Below, piece by piece: positions 32,206-41,551 of a stretch of 56,948 nucleotides of DNA. Origin of the DNA: an uncultured Verrucomicrobiae bacterium (GTDB lineage Bacteria > Verrucomicrobiota > Verrucomicrobiia > Limisphaerales > J093). Position numbers and translations under genes: made by a program. A model generated the notes under the pieces. The model saw nothing but the letters and a program-made list of their open reading frames with translations. It was not told the DNA's origin and ran no database searches. Each line of letters opens with the position of its first letter. Positions within the stretch are counted from its first letter, which is position 1. The stretch spans positions 1 through 56,948 of the forward strand of contig CALFAV010000001.1 of the NCBI GenBank assembly GCA_937946835.1, in the 5' to 3' direction.

Positions 32206-33668
32206 GTCGGGCCACCCTGTGTTTGCTGCGCCCACCCGCGGCGGCCGGCCCGGCGGCGGAGCCCTCCCCACCGCGCCCGGTGCTCAGCACCCACGAGAAG
32301 GCGATCCAGATCAATCTGGACCCGACCAGCTTCGGCACCTTTGCCGAAATCGGCGCGGGTCAGGAGGTGGCGCGCTGGTTTTTTCGCGTGGGGGGCGCCG
32401 CCGGCACCGTGGCCAAGAGCATGTCGGCCTACGACATGACGGTGAGCGACGCGATTTACGGTCCGTGCGAGCGGTACGTGAGCCGGCAGCGGCTCCAGAA
32501 AATGCTCGAGCACGAGTACGAACTGCTGCACGCCCGCCTGGTGGCGCGGCGGGGGGAAACCACCCGCTTTTTTGTGCTGGCGGACACGGTGGCGGCCCGC
32601 AGCTACAGTCGCACCGAGGACTGTCATGGTTGGATCGGCTTCCGCTGCCAGCGCCGGCCGCTGGCGCCGCCCTCGGACATTCTGGTGCACGTGCAATTGC
32701 ACGACCGGGAGAACCTTCAGCAGCAGGAGGCGCTGGGAATCCTGGGGGTGAACCTCGTCTATGCCGGCCTGTTCCTGGCCGATCAACCGGAGCTGGTCAT
32801 CCAGTCCCTGATGGACAATCTGACCCGCGACCGGGTGGAAGTGGACCTGGTCAAGTTCTCCGGGCCGGACTTCGCCGCGGTGGACAATCGCCTGATCGCC
32901 CTCCAGCTCGTGGCGCATGAACTGACCGACGCGGCCCTGTTCACCGCCCGGGGCGAGGTGGTGCAGGCCGGCGAGTGGCTTTACAAGAAACCCATCCTCG
33001 TGGCGCGGGGCAGCTTTCGCCCCGTCACCCGCACCACCGAGGACATGCTCGAGTGCGCGCGGGCGGCGTTTCTGAACGAACCGCTGGTGCAGGGCGAGTC
33101 GGTGGTCATTCTGGCCGAAATGACCCTCAAAAACCTGGCCGAGGACGGGGTGATCGAGCACCGGGATTTCCTGGACCGTGTGGACACCCTGGCCGCCCTG
33201 GGACACGACGTGTTGATCTCCGACTACGGCGAGTTTCACCGCCTGGCCGGCTACCTGTTTCGCTACACGCGCAAGATGATCGGCCTGGTCATGGGGGTGC
33301 CCACCCTGCGGGAACTGTTCGAGGAGAAGTACTACACCGACCTGGCCGGCGGCATCCTCGAGTCGTTCGGCCGCCTCTTCAAACACGATCTCAAGCTCTA
33401 CGTGTACCCGTTCCGCGACCCGCTGACCGGCCGCATCGAGACCGCCGACCAACTGCGCGTGGCCACGCACCTGCGCCACCTCCACGCCTATCTCAAGGAA
33501 CGCGGGTGCATCCAGCCGTTGACGGATTATTCGCCGGACTGTCTCCCCATCTTCGCCGAGGAAGTGCTGGCCCTGATCCGGTCCGGTGACCCGCGCTGGG
33601 AAGCCCAGGTCCCGCCGGCGGTCGCCCGCCTGATCAAGGAACGTCGCCTCTTCGGCTACGCCGAGTAA
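32202..33668 (+). CDS. Conserved protein of unknown function (488 aa)
   Basis: A well-formed soluble-looking protein without signal peptide or transmembrane segment. The start after a short variable leader, [38 protein letters not shown], together with [17 protein letters not shown], is a strongly conserved opening I recall from unannotated cyanobacterial, Bacteroidetes and verrucomicrobial proteins, some labelled (doubtfully) TonB-dependent receptor or NMN adenylyltransferase. Other notable segments are [38 protein letters not shown] and [15 protein letters not shown]. No catalytic motif could be named with confidence. It lies between a YkvA-like gene and lspA with 4-bp overlap and 8-bp spacing, so it is part of that operon. 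Confidence 0.75.
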   Translation: MSRATLCLLRPPAAAGPAAEPSPPRPVLSTHEKAIQINLDPTSFGTFAEIGAGQEVARWFFRVGGAAGTVAKSMSAYDMTVSDAIYGPCERYVSRQRLQKMLEHEYELLHARLVARRGETTRFFVLADTVAARSYSRTEDCHGWIGFRCQRRPLAPPSDILVHVQLHDRENLQQQEALGILGVNLVYAGLFLADQPELVIQSLMDNLTRDRVEVDLVKFSGPDFAAVDNRLIALQLVAHELTDAALFTARGEVVQAGEWLYKKPILVARGSFRPVTRTTEDMLECARAAFLNEPLVQGESVVILAEMTLKNLAEDGVIEHRDFLDRVDTLAALGHDVLISDYGEFHRLAGYLFRYTRKMIGLVMGVPTLRELFEEKYYTDLAGGILESFGRLFKHDLKLYVYPFRDPLTGRIETADQLRVATHLRHLHAYLKERGCIQPLTDYSPDCLPIFAEEVLALIRSGDPRWEAQVPPAVARLIKERRLFGYAE

Positions 33669-33676
33669 ATTGTCCC

Positions 33677-34201
33677 ATGCCGCTTAACACGCCCCAAGAC
33701 CGTCGCCTGTGGGGAGGCATGGTGGCCGTGTACCTGGCGGACCAGCTCAGCAAGCTGGCCGTGCTCCGCTTCATCGGCCCGTGGGACGAGCGCGAGGTCA
33801 TCGCCGGCTTTTTCAAACTGGTCCACTGGGGCAACACCGGCGCAGCCTGGAGTCTGTTCACCGGCAACAACGGCCTGCTCGCCCTGGTCTCGGTGGCGGC
33901 CCTGGTGGTGCTTTACCTGACACGCGAGCGCTTCGAGCCCCGGAGCCTCACCGGTCAGGTGGCCCTGGGCCTGATCTTCGGCGGCATCCTGGGCAATCTC
34001 ACCGACCGGCTCCGCGTGGGCCACGTGATTGACTTCCTGCGCTTTTACCTGGTGCGCCGGGGCGACGGCGCCGAAGTGGGCTTCCCCGCCTTCAACGTGG
34101 CGGACAGCGCCATTTGCCTGGGAGTGGCGCTGCTGCTGCTGCGCTCGCTGCGCCAGGAGTTGAAGCCCCGCAGCGGCCCCGCCCTGACCGGCCCGATTTG
34201 A
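33677..34201 (+). CDS. lspA: Lipoprotein signal peptidase (signal peptidase II)
   Basis: This 174-residue integral membrane aspartic protease removes the signal peptide of diacylglyceryl-prolipoproteins. Four hydrophobic segments are present, with DQLSKLAV near the N-terminus and the NTGAAWSLF motif. The two catalytic Asp are in [16 protein letters not shown] and [12 protein letters not shown]. An Arg/Lys-rich C-terminal tail lies in the cytoplasm. It starts 8 bp after the unknown gene, and its TGA overlaps the ATG of miaA by one base, so it sits inside a tightly packed operon. Together with lgt (20602) it completes two steps of lipoprotein maturation. Confidence 0.96.
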   Translation: MPLNTPQDRRLWGGMVAVYLADQLSKLAVLRFIGPWDEREVIAGFFKLVHWGNTGAAWSLFTGNNGLLALVSVAALVVLYLTRERFEPRSLTGQVALGLIFGGILGNLTDRLRVGHVIDFLRFYLVRRGDGAEVGFPAFNVADSAICLGVALLLLRSLRQELKPRSGPALTGPI

Positions 34202-35145
34202 TGGAAGCCGCCGGCCGTTCTCCCCTGTACCTCACCGGCCCGACCGCCTCCGGCAAATCCGCGGTCGCCCTCGTCCTGGCGGAGCAGTTGGGCGGCGAAA
34301 TCATCTCGGTGGACTCGATGCAGGTCTATCGCGGGCTGGACGTGGGCACCGCCAAACCCGACCCCGCCGTCCGCGCGCGCGTCCCCCACCATCTGATTGA
34401 CGTGGTGGACCTCGACCACCCGTTCACCGCCGCGGATTTCGTGCGCCTCGCCCAAGCCGCGGTGGAGCTCATCGAACGCCGCGGCCGCCAACCCATCTTC
34501 TGCGGCGGTACCGGCCTGTATTTCAAAGCCTGGCTCGCCGGCCTGGGATCGGCTCCCCCGCCCGACCCCGCCCTGCGCGCCCGTCTGGAAGCCATGCCGC
34601 TGCCCGCGTTGCTCGAGGAGTTGCGCGCCGGCGACCCGGAAACCTTCGCCCGCATTGACCGCGCCAACCCGCGGCGCGTGGTCCGCGCGGTGGAGGTGCT
34701 CCGGCTCACCGGCCGTCCCTGGTCCGCTCTGCGCGCCGCCTGGGACGCTCCGCCCGCCGACCCCGCCGGCCCGGCGCCGGTGGTCTTCGGACTGCGGCGT
34801 GCCCCCGCCGACCTGCGGGCGCGTCTGGAGGCGCGGGTCGAGGCCATGTTCGCCGGGGGACTGGTCGAGGAAACCCGTCACCTGCTTACCCGGGGGCTGT
34901 CCGGGAATCGGGTGGCCCTGCAGGCCCTTGGTTACCGCCAGGTGGCCGAGCACCTCCGGGGCGAGCGCGACCTGCCGGCGACCGTGGCGCTGGTAAAGCG
35001 CAAAACCTGGCAGTTCGCCCGGCGGCAACTGACCTGGTTTCGCCACCAATTGCCGGTCCGTTGGCTGGACGTGGCGCCGGACGAGCCGCCCGAGGTCACC
35101 GCCGAAAAAATCCTCGCCGTCCTCGCACACCCGTCGTCGGGCTAG
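34201..35145 (+). CDS. miaA: tRNA dimethylallyltransferase
   Basis: This 314-residue enzyme adds a dimethylallyl group to A37 of tRNAs reading UNN codons. The P-loop GPTASGKSAVALVLA is at residues 13-27, followed by the substrate Asp in ISVDSMQVYRGLDVGTAKP, HHLIDVVD, FCGGTGLYFKAWLAGL, RVVRAVEVLRLTGRPW and the C-terminal KRKTWQFARRQLTWFR. ATG 34201 overlaps the lspA stop. The stop is shared in a 4-bp tail-to-tail overlap (CTAG, 35142-35145) with the convergent alcohol dehydrogenase gene. Confidence 0.97.
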   Translation: MEAAGRSPLYLTGPTASGKSAVALVLAEQLGGEIISVDSMQVYRGLDVGTAKPDPAVRARVPHHLIDVVDLDHPFTAADFVRLAQAAVELIERRGRQPIFCGGTGLYFKAWLAGLGSAPPPDPALRARLEAMPLPALLEELRAGDPETFARIDRANPRRVVRAVEVLRLTGRPWSALRAAWDAPPADPAGPAPVVFGLRRAPADLRARLEARVEAMFAGGLVEETRHLLTRGLSGNRVALQALGYRQVAEHLRGERDLPATVALVKRKTWQFARRQLTWFRHQLPVRWLDVAPDEPPEVTAEKILAVLAHPSSG

Positions 35146-36299
35146 AGCACCTCGAGGTACAGCGCCCGGAGGTCCTCGCGGGTCACCGGCACCGCGTTGG
35201 TGCGATGACACGGGTCTTCCCAAGCCTGCTCGGTGAGCGCGTCCAGTTGGTCCGGCCGGACCCCGTGCTCACGCAACCGGCCACTCAGCCCCAGGTCCGC
35301 CAGAAAGCGCTGCACAAACTCGATCGTGCGCCGGTCCGCTTCCGCTTCGGTGCAGTCGCCCAACTCCAGCCCGCACGCCCCGCCCACGCGCCGGTACAAG
35401 CCCGGCCGGCGGGCGGCGCAGAACTTCATGCCCGCGACCAGGCACAGGGCGTTGGCGAGGCCGTGGTGCAGGCCGCCCAACGTCGAAAGCGGGTGCGCCA
35501 GCGAGTGCACCACGCCCAGGTCCTTTTGGAAGGCCACCCCGCCCATCGCCGCCGCCACCAACATGTGGCCGCGCGCCTCCAGGTCCCGCCCGTGGCGAAA
35601 AGCCCGCGGCAGGGCGTCCACGATCAGGCGGATGCCCTCCAGCGCGATGCCGTCGCACATCGGGTGAAACACCGGGCAGGTGAAGCTCTCAATGCAGTGG
35701 GTCAGGGCGTCGGCGCCCGTGGCGGCGGTCAGGCGCGGCGGCAATTCCACGGTCAGTTCCGGGTCCAGGATCACCAGGCGGGCCAGCAGTTCGGGGTGGA
35801 ACAGCACCGCCTTGCGCCGGGTGGCCTCGAGGGTGATGACCGAGCTGCGCCCCACCTCACTGCCGGTGCCGGCGGTGGTGGGAATGGCCACCAGGGGCAC
35901 CAGGTCGCTCCAATCCGCCTCCTGTTCGTAAAACCTCGCCAGGGGAAAGTCCGGCCGCCGGGCCAGCAGTCGGGCGGCTTTCCCGGCGTCCAGTGCGCTG
36001 CCCCCGCCAAAGGCAATGACCCCGTCGCCGCCGCTTTCGCGCAGCAGCCGCGCCGCCAGCCGCACGTCGTCTTCGACCGGATTGGGATGGACCTGGCCGA
36101 ACAGGAACCACTGCTGATTGCAGCCCGCCGGTCCCAACACCGCCGTCAGGGCGCGGAAAGCCTCCGTTTCAATCAACCCGGGGTCGGTCACCACCAGCGG
36201 ACGTCGGATCCCCAGGCGGTCCAAATGCGCGGGCAGTTCCCGAATCGCGCCCGGACCAAACAAGAGGCGGGTGGGGAAGGCAAAGGTGGTCAGGCTCAT
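35142..36299 (-). CDS. Iron-containing alcohol dehydrogenase (group III)
   Basis: This 385-residue Fe-dependent dehydrogenase reduces aldehydes or oxidises alcohols with NAD(P). The nucleotide-binding GGGSALDAGKAARLL and PTTAGTGSEVGRSSVI are clear, and metal ligands lie in TGADALTHCIESF and VHSLAHPLSTLGGLHHGLANA (the Asp and three His of the family). The substrate cannot be told; butanol-, lactaldehyde- and hydroxybutyrate-type enzymes share these motifs. Start ATG 36299 gives the standard FAFPTRLLFGPGA opening. It is convergent with miaA, with overlapping stops. Confidence 0.93.
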   Translation of the reverse strand: MSLTTFAFPTRLLFGPGAIRELPAHLDRLGIRRPLVVTDPGLIETEAFRALTAVLGPAGCNQQWFLFGQVHPNPVEDDVRLAARLLRESGGDGVIAFGGGSALDAGKAARLLARRPDFPLARFYEQEADWSDLVPLVAIPTTAGTGSEVGRSSVITLEATRRKAVLFHPELLARLVILDPELTVELPPRLTAATGADALTHCIESFTCPVFHPMCDGIALEGIRLIVDALPRAFRHGRDLEARGHMLVAAAMGGVAFQKDLGVVHSLAHPLSTLGGLHHGLANALCLVAGMKFCAARRPGLYRRVGGACGLELGDCTEAEADRRTIEFVQRFLADLGLSGRLREHGVRPDQLDALTEQAWEDPCHRTNAVPVTREDLRALYLEVL

Positions 36300-36451
36300 G
36301 GTTCAAGGGCGATGGCAGACACACGGCGGGGCACTTCCGGCAAGTGTCCTCACCAGCCAAACCGTACCCCTGCCGCCGGCATCTTCCTGCCGGGGCGGTG
36401 GGTGTCGAGCCGGGAATACGCCCCCGCCGGTCGTTGGCGCCGCGCGGAAAA

Positions 36452-36476
36452 CAAAAACCCGCCGACGCGGGCGGGT
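36452..36476 (-). terminator. Intrinsic terminator after the glutathione peroxidase gene
   Basis: On the minus strand ACCCGCC, a 6-nt loop, GGCGGGT and then TTTTTG. It lies 46 bp after the peroxidase stop. Confidence 0.75.
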
Positions 36477-36521
36477 GGCGCCGCGGGGCACTGAACCGGG
36501 CAGACCGGCACCAAGGGGCGT

Positions 36522-37073
36522 TTACTTCGCGGCCAGTGCCGCCTCGATCGCCTGAATCACCGCCGGCGAGTCCGGTTCATCACCGGACTGGAAGCGCGCC
36601 AGCACCTTGCCGTCGCGACCAATCAGGAACTTGGCGAAGTTCCACTTCACCTCGCCGGGGAAGGCGGCATCCTTGCCGGTCAACGCCGCGTAAAGCGGGT
36701 GTTGGTCCGGTCCGGGCTTGACCTTGACCTTCTCCAGCAAGGGGAAGGTCACGTCAAACTTCGAGGTGCAAAACTGTTTGATCTCCTCCGGCGACCCGGG
36801 TTCCTGGCCGCCGAAGTCATTGCTGGGCACGCCCACGACCACAAACCCGCGGTCCTTGTACTTGCGGTAAATCGCCTCCAGTGGCTTGTACTGCCGGGTG
36901 TACCCGCACTGGGACGCGACGTTGACCAACAGCACGACCTTGCCCTCGTAGGCCTTCAGGGAGGTCGGCCGCCCGTCAATGTCCCGGAGCGGAATATCGT
37001 AGAGCGAACCCGCGGTGGCGGTGGCAAGCAGGGTCATGGCGGCGAGCAGAGTGGTACGCAACGTTGTTTGCAT
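36522..37073 (-). CDS. Glutathione peroxidase-family protein, exported, Cys type
   Basis: This 183-residue protein has a signal peptide (TLLAAMTLLATATAGS) followed by a thioredoxin-fold peroxidase. The peroxidatic residue is Cys56 in NVASQCGYTRQY, where animal enzymes have selenocysteine. The tetrad partners are Gln in SNDFGGQEPGS and Trp-Asn in VKWNFAKF. It probably reduces organic hydroperoxides in the periplasm, most likely with thioredoxin-like donors. A textbook TTGACA promoter (37080-37107) predicts that the mRNA begins at the start codon. It is divergent from the cysteine desulfurase gene. Confidence 0.94.
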   Translation of the reverse strand: MQTTLRTTLLAAMTLLATATAGSLYDIPLRDIDGRPTSLKAYEGKVVLLVNVASQCGYTRQYKPLEAIYRKYKDRGFVVVGVPSNDFGGQEPGSPEEIKQFCTSKFDVTFPLLEKVKVKPGPDQHPLYAALTGKDAAFPGEVKWNFAKFLIGRDGKVLARFQSGDEPDSPAVIQAIEAALAAK

Positions 37074-37079
37074 GGCCGG

Positions 37080-37107
37080 AACGTGGACGCAAATCCTCCC
37101 TTGTCAA
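37080..37107 (-). promoter_or_regulatory. Predicted leaderless promoter of the glutathione peroxidase gene
   Basis: On the minus strand a perfect TTGACA (37107-37102), 16 nt, CACGTT (37085-37080), then exactly 6 nt to the ATG at 37073. Confidence 0.5.
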
Positions 37108-37289
37108 CCCCGGGCGGCACCCCTGGAGACCGGCCGGCCGGCACAGCGGCAGGGGCGGTTGATGCAACCACCCAACGGCTCGTCCCCCGGTCACGGGTCG
37201 GCCCGGGCCATTCGCGACGGCCGGCGGACGCCGCGGGCTCCCGGCGCTGCGGCCTGTGCCCGACCGAGTCCCGTGTTAAACTGGGCCGC

Positions 37290-38420
37290 GTGATCTACCT
37301 GGACCACAACGCCACCACCCCGGTCGCGCCCGAGGTGCTCGAGGCCATGTTGCCCTACCTGACCACCGCCTGGGGCAACCCCTCCGCCATTTACCAGTTC
37401 GGCGCCCGTCTCCAAACGGTGCTCGAGACCGCACGCGAGCAGGTCGCCGAACTGATCGGCGCCGGTCCCCGGGAAATCCTCTTCACCTCCGGCGGCACCG
37501 AGGCCAACAACGCCGCCCTGCACGCGGCGTTGCACGCACACCCCGCCCGTCGCCACGTCATCACTTCCGCCGTGGAACACTCCTCGGTGCTCGAGCCCTG
37601 CCGGGCCCTCGAATCAGAGGGTTACCGCGTCACCTGCCTGCCCGTGGACCGCGACGGCCTGCTGAGCCTGACCGATCTGGAAAACGCCCTCACGCCCGAC
37701 ACCGCCGTGGTCTCGCTCATGTGGGCGAACAACGAGACCGGCGTGCTCTTCCCGGTGCGGGAAATCGCCGAACGATGCCGCGCCCGCGGCGTGCTCTTCC
37801 ACTGCGACGGCGTGCAGGCCGTGGGCAAACTGGCGGTCAACGTGCGTGAGGTCCCGGTGGATTACCTGAGCCTCTCGGGCCACAAATTTCAGGCCCCCAA
37901 GGGCGTGGGGGCGCTGTACGTGCGGCCCCAGGCCCCGTTCACTCCCCTGATTCGCGGGGGCCATCAGGAACAGGACCGCCGCGGGGGCACCGAGGCCGTC
38001 CCCCTCATTGTCGGCCTGGGCCGGGCGGCGGAACTGGCCCGTCAACGGCTGGCGGATTACGAGGCCCGGGTGCGCCCTTTGCGCGACGCACTCGAGGCGG
38101 GATTGCTGGGGACCGTTCCGGACACCGAGCTCAACGGACACCCGACCCGGCGTCTGGCCAACACCACCAACCTCACCTTTCGCGGGGTTGAATCCGAGGC
38201 GTTGCTCATCCTGCTGGACCTGGAGGGCATCTGCGCCTCCGCCGGCTCGGCCTGCCTGGCCGGCTCGGCGGAACCCTCGCACGTGGTTCGGGCCATGAAA
38301 CCCGACTCGGCCGCCGCGCGGCAGATGATTCGCTTCTCCCTGGGACCGGAGAACACCCCGCAGGAAATCGAAACCACCCTTGCCGCGGTGCGGCGGGCGG
38401 TGAACTCCCTGCGGACCTGA
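37290..38420 (+). CDS. Cysteine desulfurase, NifS/IscS family
   Basis: This 376-residue pyridoxal-phosphate enzyme removes sulfur from cysteine for Fe-S clusters and tRNA thiolation. It opens with IYLDHNATTPVAPEVLEAM. Cofactor contacts are TSGGTEANNAAL, VEHSSVLEPC, NNETGVLFPV and the Schiff-base Lys in LSLSGHKFQAPKGVGALY. The active Cys is in ASAGSACLAGSAEPSHV, in the IscS/NifS (group I) type loop. No scaffold gene (iscU or nifU) adjoins it. The start is GTG 37290; TAAACT (37277-37282) lies 7 nt before it and may be a -10, suggesting a leaderless or very short leader. Confidence 0.94.
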   Translation: MIYLDHNATTPVAPEVLEAMLPYLTTAWGNPSAIYQFGARLQTVLETAREQVAELIGAGPREILFTSGGTEANNAALHAALHAHPARRHVITSAVEHSSVLEPCRALESEGYRVTCLPVDRDGLLSLTDLENALTPDTAVVSLMWANNETGVLFPVREIAERCRARGVLFHCDGVQAVGKLAVNVREVPVDYLSLSGHKFQAPKGVGALYVRPQAPFTPLIRGGHQEQDRRGGTEAVPLIVGLGRAAELARQRLADYEARVRPLRDALEAGLLGTVPDTELNGHPTRRLANTTNLTFRGVESEALLILLDLEGICASAGSACLAGSAEPSHVVRAMKPDSAAARQMIRFSLGPENTPQEIETTLAAVRRAVNSLRT

Positions 38421-38625
38421 AGCCACACCGCCGTTCCGATCCCTCACCCGGCTCGGGCGTGACCCGGCTGGGGGAGCAAACTGTCCGGCAACGGAGGCGC
38501 CGCACCGAACGGAACCGCTGTGCCTTTGATTCGGATGGTTTGGCGCCGCAGGCGCCGCGCACTCCCGGGAATGGGGTTGCGGGCCACGCTTTTGGGCGCA
38601 CTCGCTCAACTCCAAGCGAACCGCC

Positions 38626-41496
38626 TCAATGCGCCTCCAGCCAGTTCGGGCCGGTGCCCAGGCCGACTTCCACCGGCACGTCGTGGGGCAGCGGCAGCGC
38701 GTGACGCATTGCTTCCGTGACGAGCGCCCGCACCTCCGCCTCTTCGGACCGACACAGGTCAAACACCAGCTCGTCGTGCACCTGCAGCACCAGGCGCGTG
38801 CGCAGGCCCCGGCGCTCGAACTCGGCGTGGAGGCGGCCCATCGCCAGCTTGATCATGTCCGCCGCCGTGCCCTGGATGGGGCTGTTGATGGCGTTGCGCT
38901 CGGCGGCCCCGCGCACCGTGGCGTTGGCGGAGTTGATCTCGCGCAACACCCGCCGCCGGCCGGTGAGGGTCTCGACGTACCCGCGCGCGCGCGCCGTGGC
39001 CAGGGTGCGTTCGATGTACCCCCGGATGCCCGGGTAGCTGGCGAAGTAGTGCTCAATGAGCGCCGCCGCGTCCGTCCGCCCAATGCCCAGCCGCTGCGCC
39101 AGGCCAAACGCGGAGATGCCGTAGGCGATGCCGAAGTTGACCATCTTGGCCCGGCGCCGCTGCTCGGGCGTGACCTCCGACGGCCTCACGCCGAACACCC
39201 GCGCAGCCGTGGCGGCGTGGATGTCCTCCCCGCGGCGGAACGCCTCGATCATCGCCGGCTCGCCGCTCAGGGCCGCCAGGATGCGCAGTTCGATCTGTGA
39301 ATAGTCGGCGGACAGGATCGCCCACGGCACGCCGTCCGGACCGGGTTCCCGCGCCACGAACGCGCGGCGGATTTCCTGGCCGAGGTCGGAGCGGATGGGA
39401 ATGTTTTGCAGGTTGGGGTCCTGCGAACTGAGCCGGCCGGTGACCGTGGCGGCCTGCAGGAAGGTGGTGTGGACCCGGCCGGTGCGGGGCGAGATGGCCG
39501 TGGGCAGGGCGTCCGCATAGGTGCTCTTGAGCTTGGCGACCGCGCGGTACTCGAGCACCCGGCGCACGATTTCGTGCTCGCCCGCCAGGGTCTGGAGGGT
39601 CTGCTCATCGGTGGCGTACTGGCCGGTGGCGGTGCGTTTGGGCTGGTCGGCCAGGCGCAGCTTTTCAAAGAGCACTTCGCCAAGCTGCTTGTTCGAGTTC
39701 ACGTTGAACTCGACCCCGGCCAGGCGGTGAATGGCCCGCTCGTGCTCGGCCAGCAGCCGGGCCAGGTGGGCGCTCAACTCGGCCAGCACCCCGGCATCCA
39801 CGCGCACACCCTCGAATTCCATCGCCGCGATGGCCGGCAGCACCGGCATCTCGACCTCGTAGAACACCCGCTCGGCGTTGTGCGCGCGCAGCAGCGGTCG
39901 GAAACGCTCGTGCAACTGCCAGGCCACGTCCGCGTCCTCGGCGGCGTACTCGGCCACCCGCGCCGCGGGCACCTCGGCCAGGGAGCGCTGGGTCGGTCCC
40001 CTGGGGCCGATGAGTTGCTCGATCGGGATGGGCGCGTAGTGCAGATAAACCTCGGCGCAGTAGTTCAACCCGTGGCGCTGCTCCGGCTCGAGCACCGCGT
40101 GGGCGATCATGGTGTCGAACAGCGGCCCGCGCACGGTCACGCCATGCCAGCGCAGCACGTTGAGGTCGAACTTGAGGTTGTGACCCACCTTGCCCAGAGA
40201 CGGATTTTCCAGCAGCGGCTTGAGCGCCGCCAATGCCGGCGCGTCCGGACCGTTCACCGGCACGTACCAGCCGCAGCCCGCCGCCTCGCTGAAGGCCACG
40301 CCCAGCAGCCGCGCCTGCTGCGGGTCCAGGTGGTCGGTCTCGGTGTCCACGGCAAACCACTCGCGGGCGGCCAGGCGTTGGATCAGGGCGTCCAGCGCGC
40401 GGGGCGAGTCCACCAACTCGTAGCGGTGGGGCACTTCCGCCAGGGTGCGCACCCCGGGGCGGAGGCTCGGCGCGGGCGCCGACGCGGCTGGCGCAGCGGC
40501 GGTGGGCGCCCCGGGGGCGGGGGATTCGAGCGGCTGCCCGAACAGGTCGCGCTCGCCCGCGCCGAGCGCACCCAGCGCGGGCGGCGGGGTACCGGCATGG
40601 GGCGAGGTACGGCCGGCGCGGAATGATTCCCCAAACAACCGCCGGCCGATGGCGTTGAATTCGAACTCGGCGCAGAGCGCCTGCAGCGCGGCTTCGTCGC
40701 GCGGGCCGATGCGCAGGTCTTCCAGCTCCACCGCCAGGGGCGCATCGGTGAGGATGGTCGCCAGGCGTCGGCTCACGCGGGCCTGTTCGGCATACTGGCG
40801 CAGGGCCTCGCCGAGCCGGCCGGGGATTTCGCCGGCGTGGGCCAGCACACCTTCCAGTGATCCGTATTGGGCGATGAGTTTGGCGGCGGTCTTTTCGCCC
40901 ACGCCGGGCACGCCGGGGATGTTGTCGCTGGTATCGCCCATCAGCCCGAGCAGGTCCACCACCTGCTCCACGCGGGCAATGCCCCAGCGGGCACAGACCT
41001 CGGCCGGGCCCCAGATTTCGGCGTCGCCCCCCTTGGACCCGGGGCGCCAGAGCCGGGTGCGCTCGGTCACCAGTTGGCCGAAGTCCTTGTCGGGGGTGAC
41101 CATGAAGGTTTCAAACCCGGCGGCTTCGGCGCGTCGGGCCAGCGTGCCGATCAGGTCATCGGCCTCGTAGCCGTCGAGCATCAGGCTGCGCAGGCGGAAG
41201 GCTTCGACAAAGCGGCGCACGTGCGGCAACGCGGCGGCCAGTTCTTCCGGGATCTCCTGGCGGGTGGCCTTGTAGGCGGGGAATTCGCGGTGTCGAGCGG
41301 TGGGCGCCTCGGTGTCGAAGGCCACGGCCAGGTGGGTGGGTTCGCCCTTTTCGAGGATGTCCAGCAGCGTGGTGACGAAGCCGTACAGGGCGGAGGTGTT
41401 GAAGCCGCGCGAGGTGCGGATGGGCCGGCCGATGAAGGCGAAGTGCGCCCGGTACACCAGCGCCATGCCATCGAGCAGAAACAGCCGCTTGCGCAT
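38626..41496 (-). CDS. polA: DNA polymerase I
   Basis: This 956-residue protein has all three classical domains. The 5'-3' exonuclease (about 1-290) shows AVAFDTEAPTARH, LDGYEADDLIGTLA, VTPDKDFGQLV and MGDTSDNIPGVPGVGEKTA. A Pro/Ala-rich linker (about 300-355) follows. The 3'-5' exonuclease keeps its acidic residues (FAVDTETDHLD, NLKFDLNVL, YAAEDADVAW), so proofreading should be active, unlike in Taq polymerase. The polymerase domain has motif A (SADYSQIELRILA), motif B (RRRAKMVNFGIAYGIS) and motif C (LQVHDELVFD). It lies 55 bp downstream of the nucleoside hydrolase gene in the same direction. Confidence 0.97.
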   Translation of the reverse strand: MRKRLFLLDGMALVYRAHFAFIGRPIRTSRGFNTSALYGFVTTLLDILEKGEPTHLAVAFDTEAPTARHREFPAYKATRQEIPEELAAALPHVRRFVEAFRLRSLMLDGYEADDLIGTLARRAEAAGFETFMVTPDKDFGQLVTERTRLWRPGSKGGDAEIWGPAEVCARWGIARVEQVVDLLGLMGDTSDNIPGVPGVGEKTAAKLIAQYGSLEGVLAHAGEIPGRLGEALRQYAEQARVSRRLATILTDAPLAVELEDLRIGPRDEAALQALCAEFEFNAIGRRLFGESFRAGRTSPHAGTPPPALGALGAGERDLFGQPLESPAPGAPTAAAPAASAPAPSLRPGVRTLAEVPHRYELVDSPRALDALIQRLAAREWFAVDTETDHLDPQQARLLGVAFSEAAGCGWYVPVNGPDAPALAALKPLLENPSLGKVGHNLKFDLNVLRWHGVTVRGPLFDTMIAHAVLEPEQRHGLNYCAEVYLHYAPIPIEQLIGPRGPTQRSLAEVPAARVAEYAAEDADVAWQLHERFRPLLRAHNAERVFYEVEMPVLPAIAAMEFEGVRVDAGVLAELSAHLARLLAEHERAIHRLAGVEFNVNSNKQLGEVLFEKLRLADQPKRTATGQYATDEQTLQTLAGEHEIVRRVLEYRAVAKLKSTYADALPTAISPRTGRVHTTFLQAATVTGRLSSQDPNLQNIPIRSDLGQEIRRAFVAREPGPDGVPWAILSADYSQIELRILAALSGEPAMIEAFRRGEDIHAATAARVFGVRPSEVTPEQRRRAKMVNFGIAYGISAFGLAQRLGIGRTDAAALIEHYFASYPGIRGYIERTLATARARGYVETLTGRRRVLREINSANATVRGAAERNAINSPIQGTAADMIKLAMGRLHAEFERRGLRTRLVLQVHDELVFDLCRSEEAEVRALVTEAMRHALPLPHDVPVEVGLGTGPNWLEAH

Positions 41497-41504
41497 GGGG
41501 CCGC

Positions 41505-41533
41505 AGTCTAGGCCCGGGCGGCGGCCGCGTCAC
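41505..41533 (-). promoter_or_regulatory. Possible promoter of polA
   Basis: On the minus strand GTGACG (41533-41528), 17 nt, TAGACT (41510-41505), then 8 nt to the ATG. The leader would be nearly absent. Confidence 0.3.
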
Positions 41534-41551
41534 GCCGGCACCGGCGCGCGC

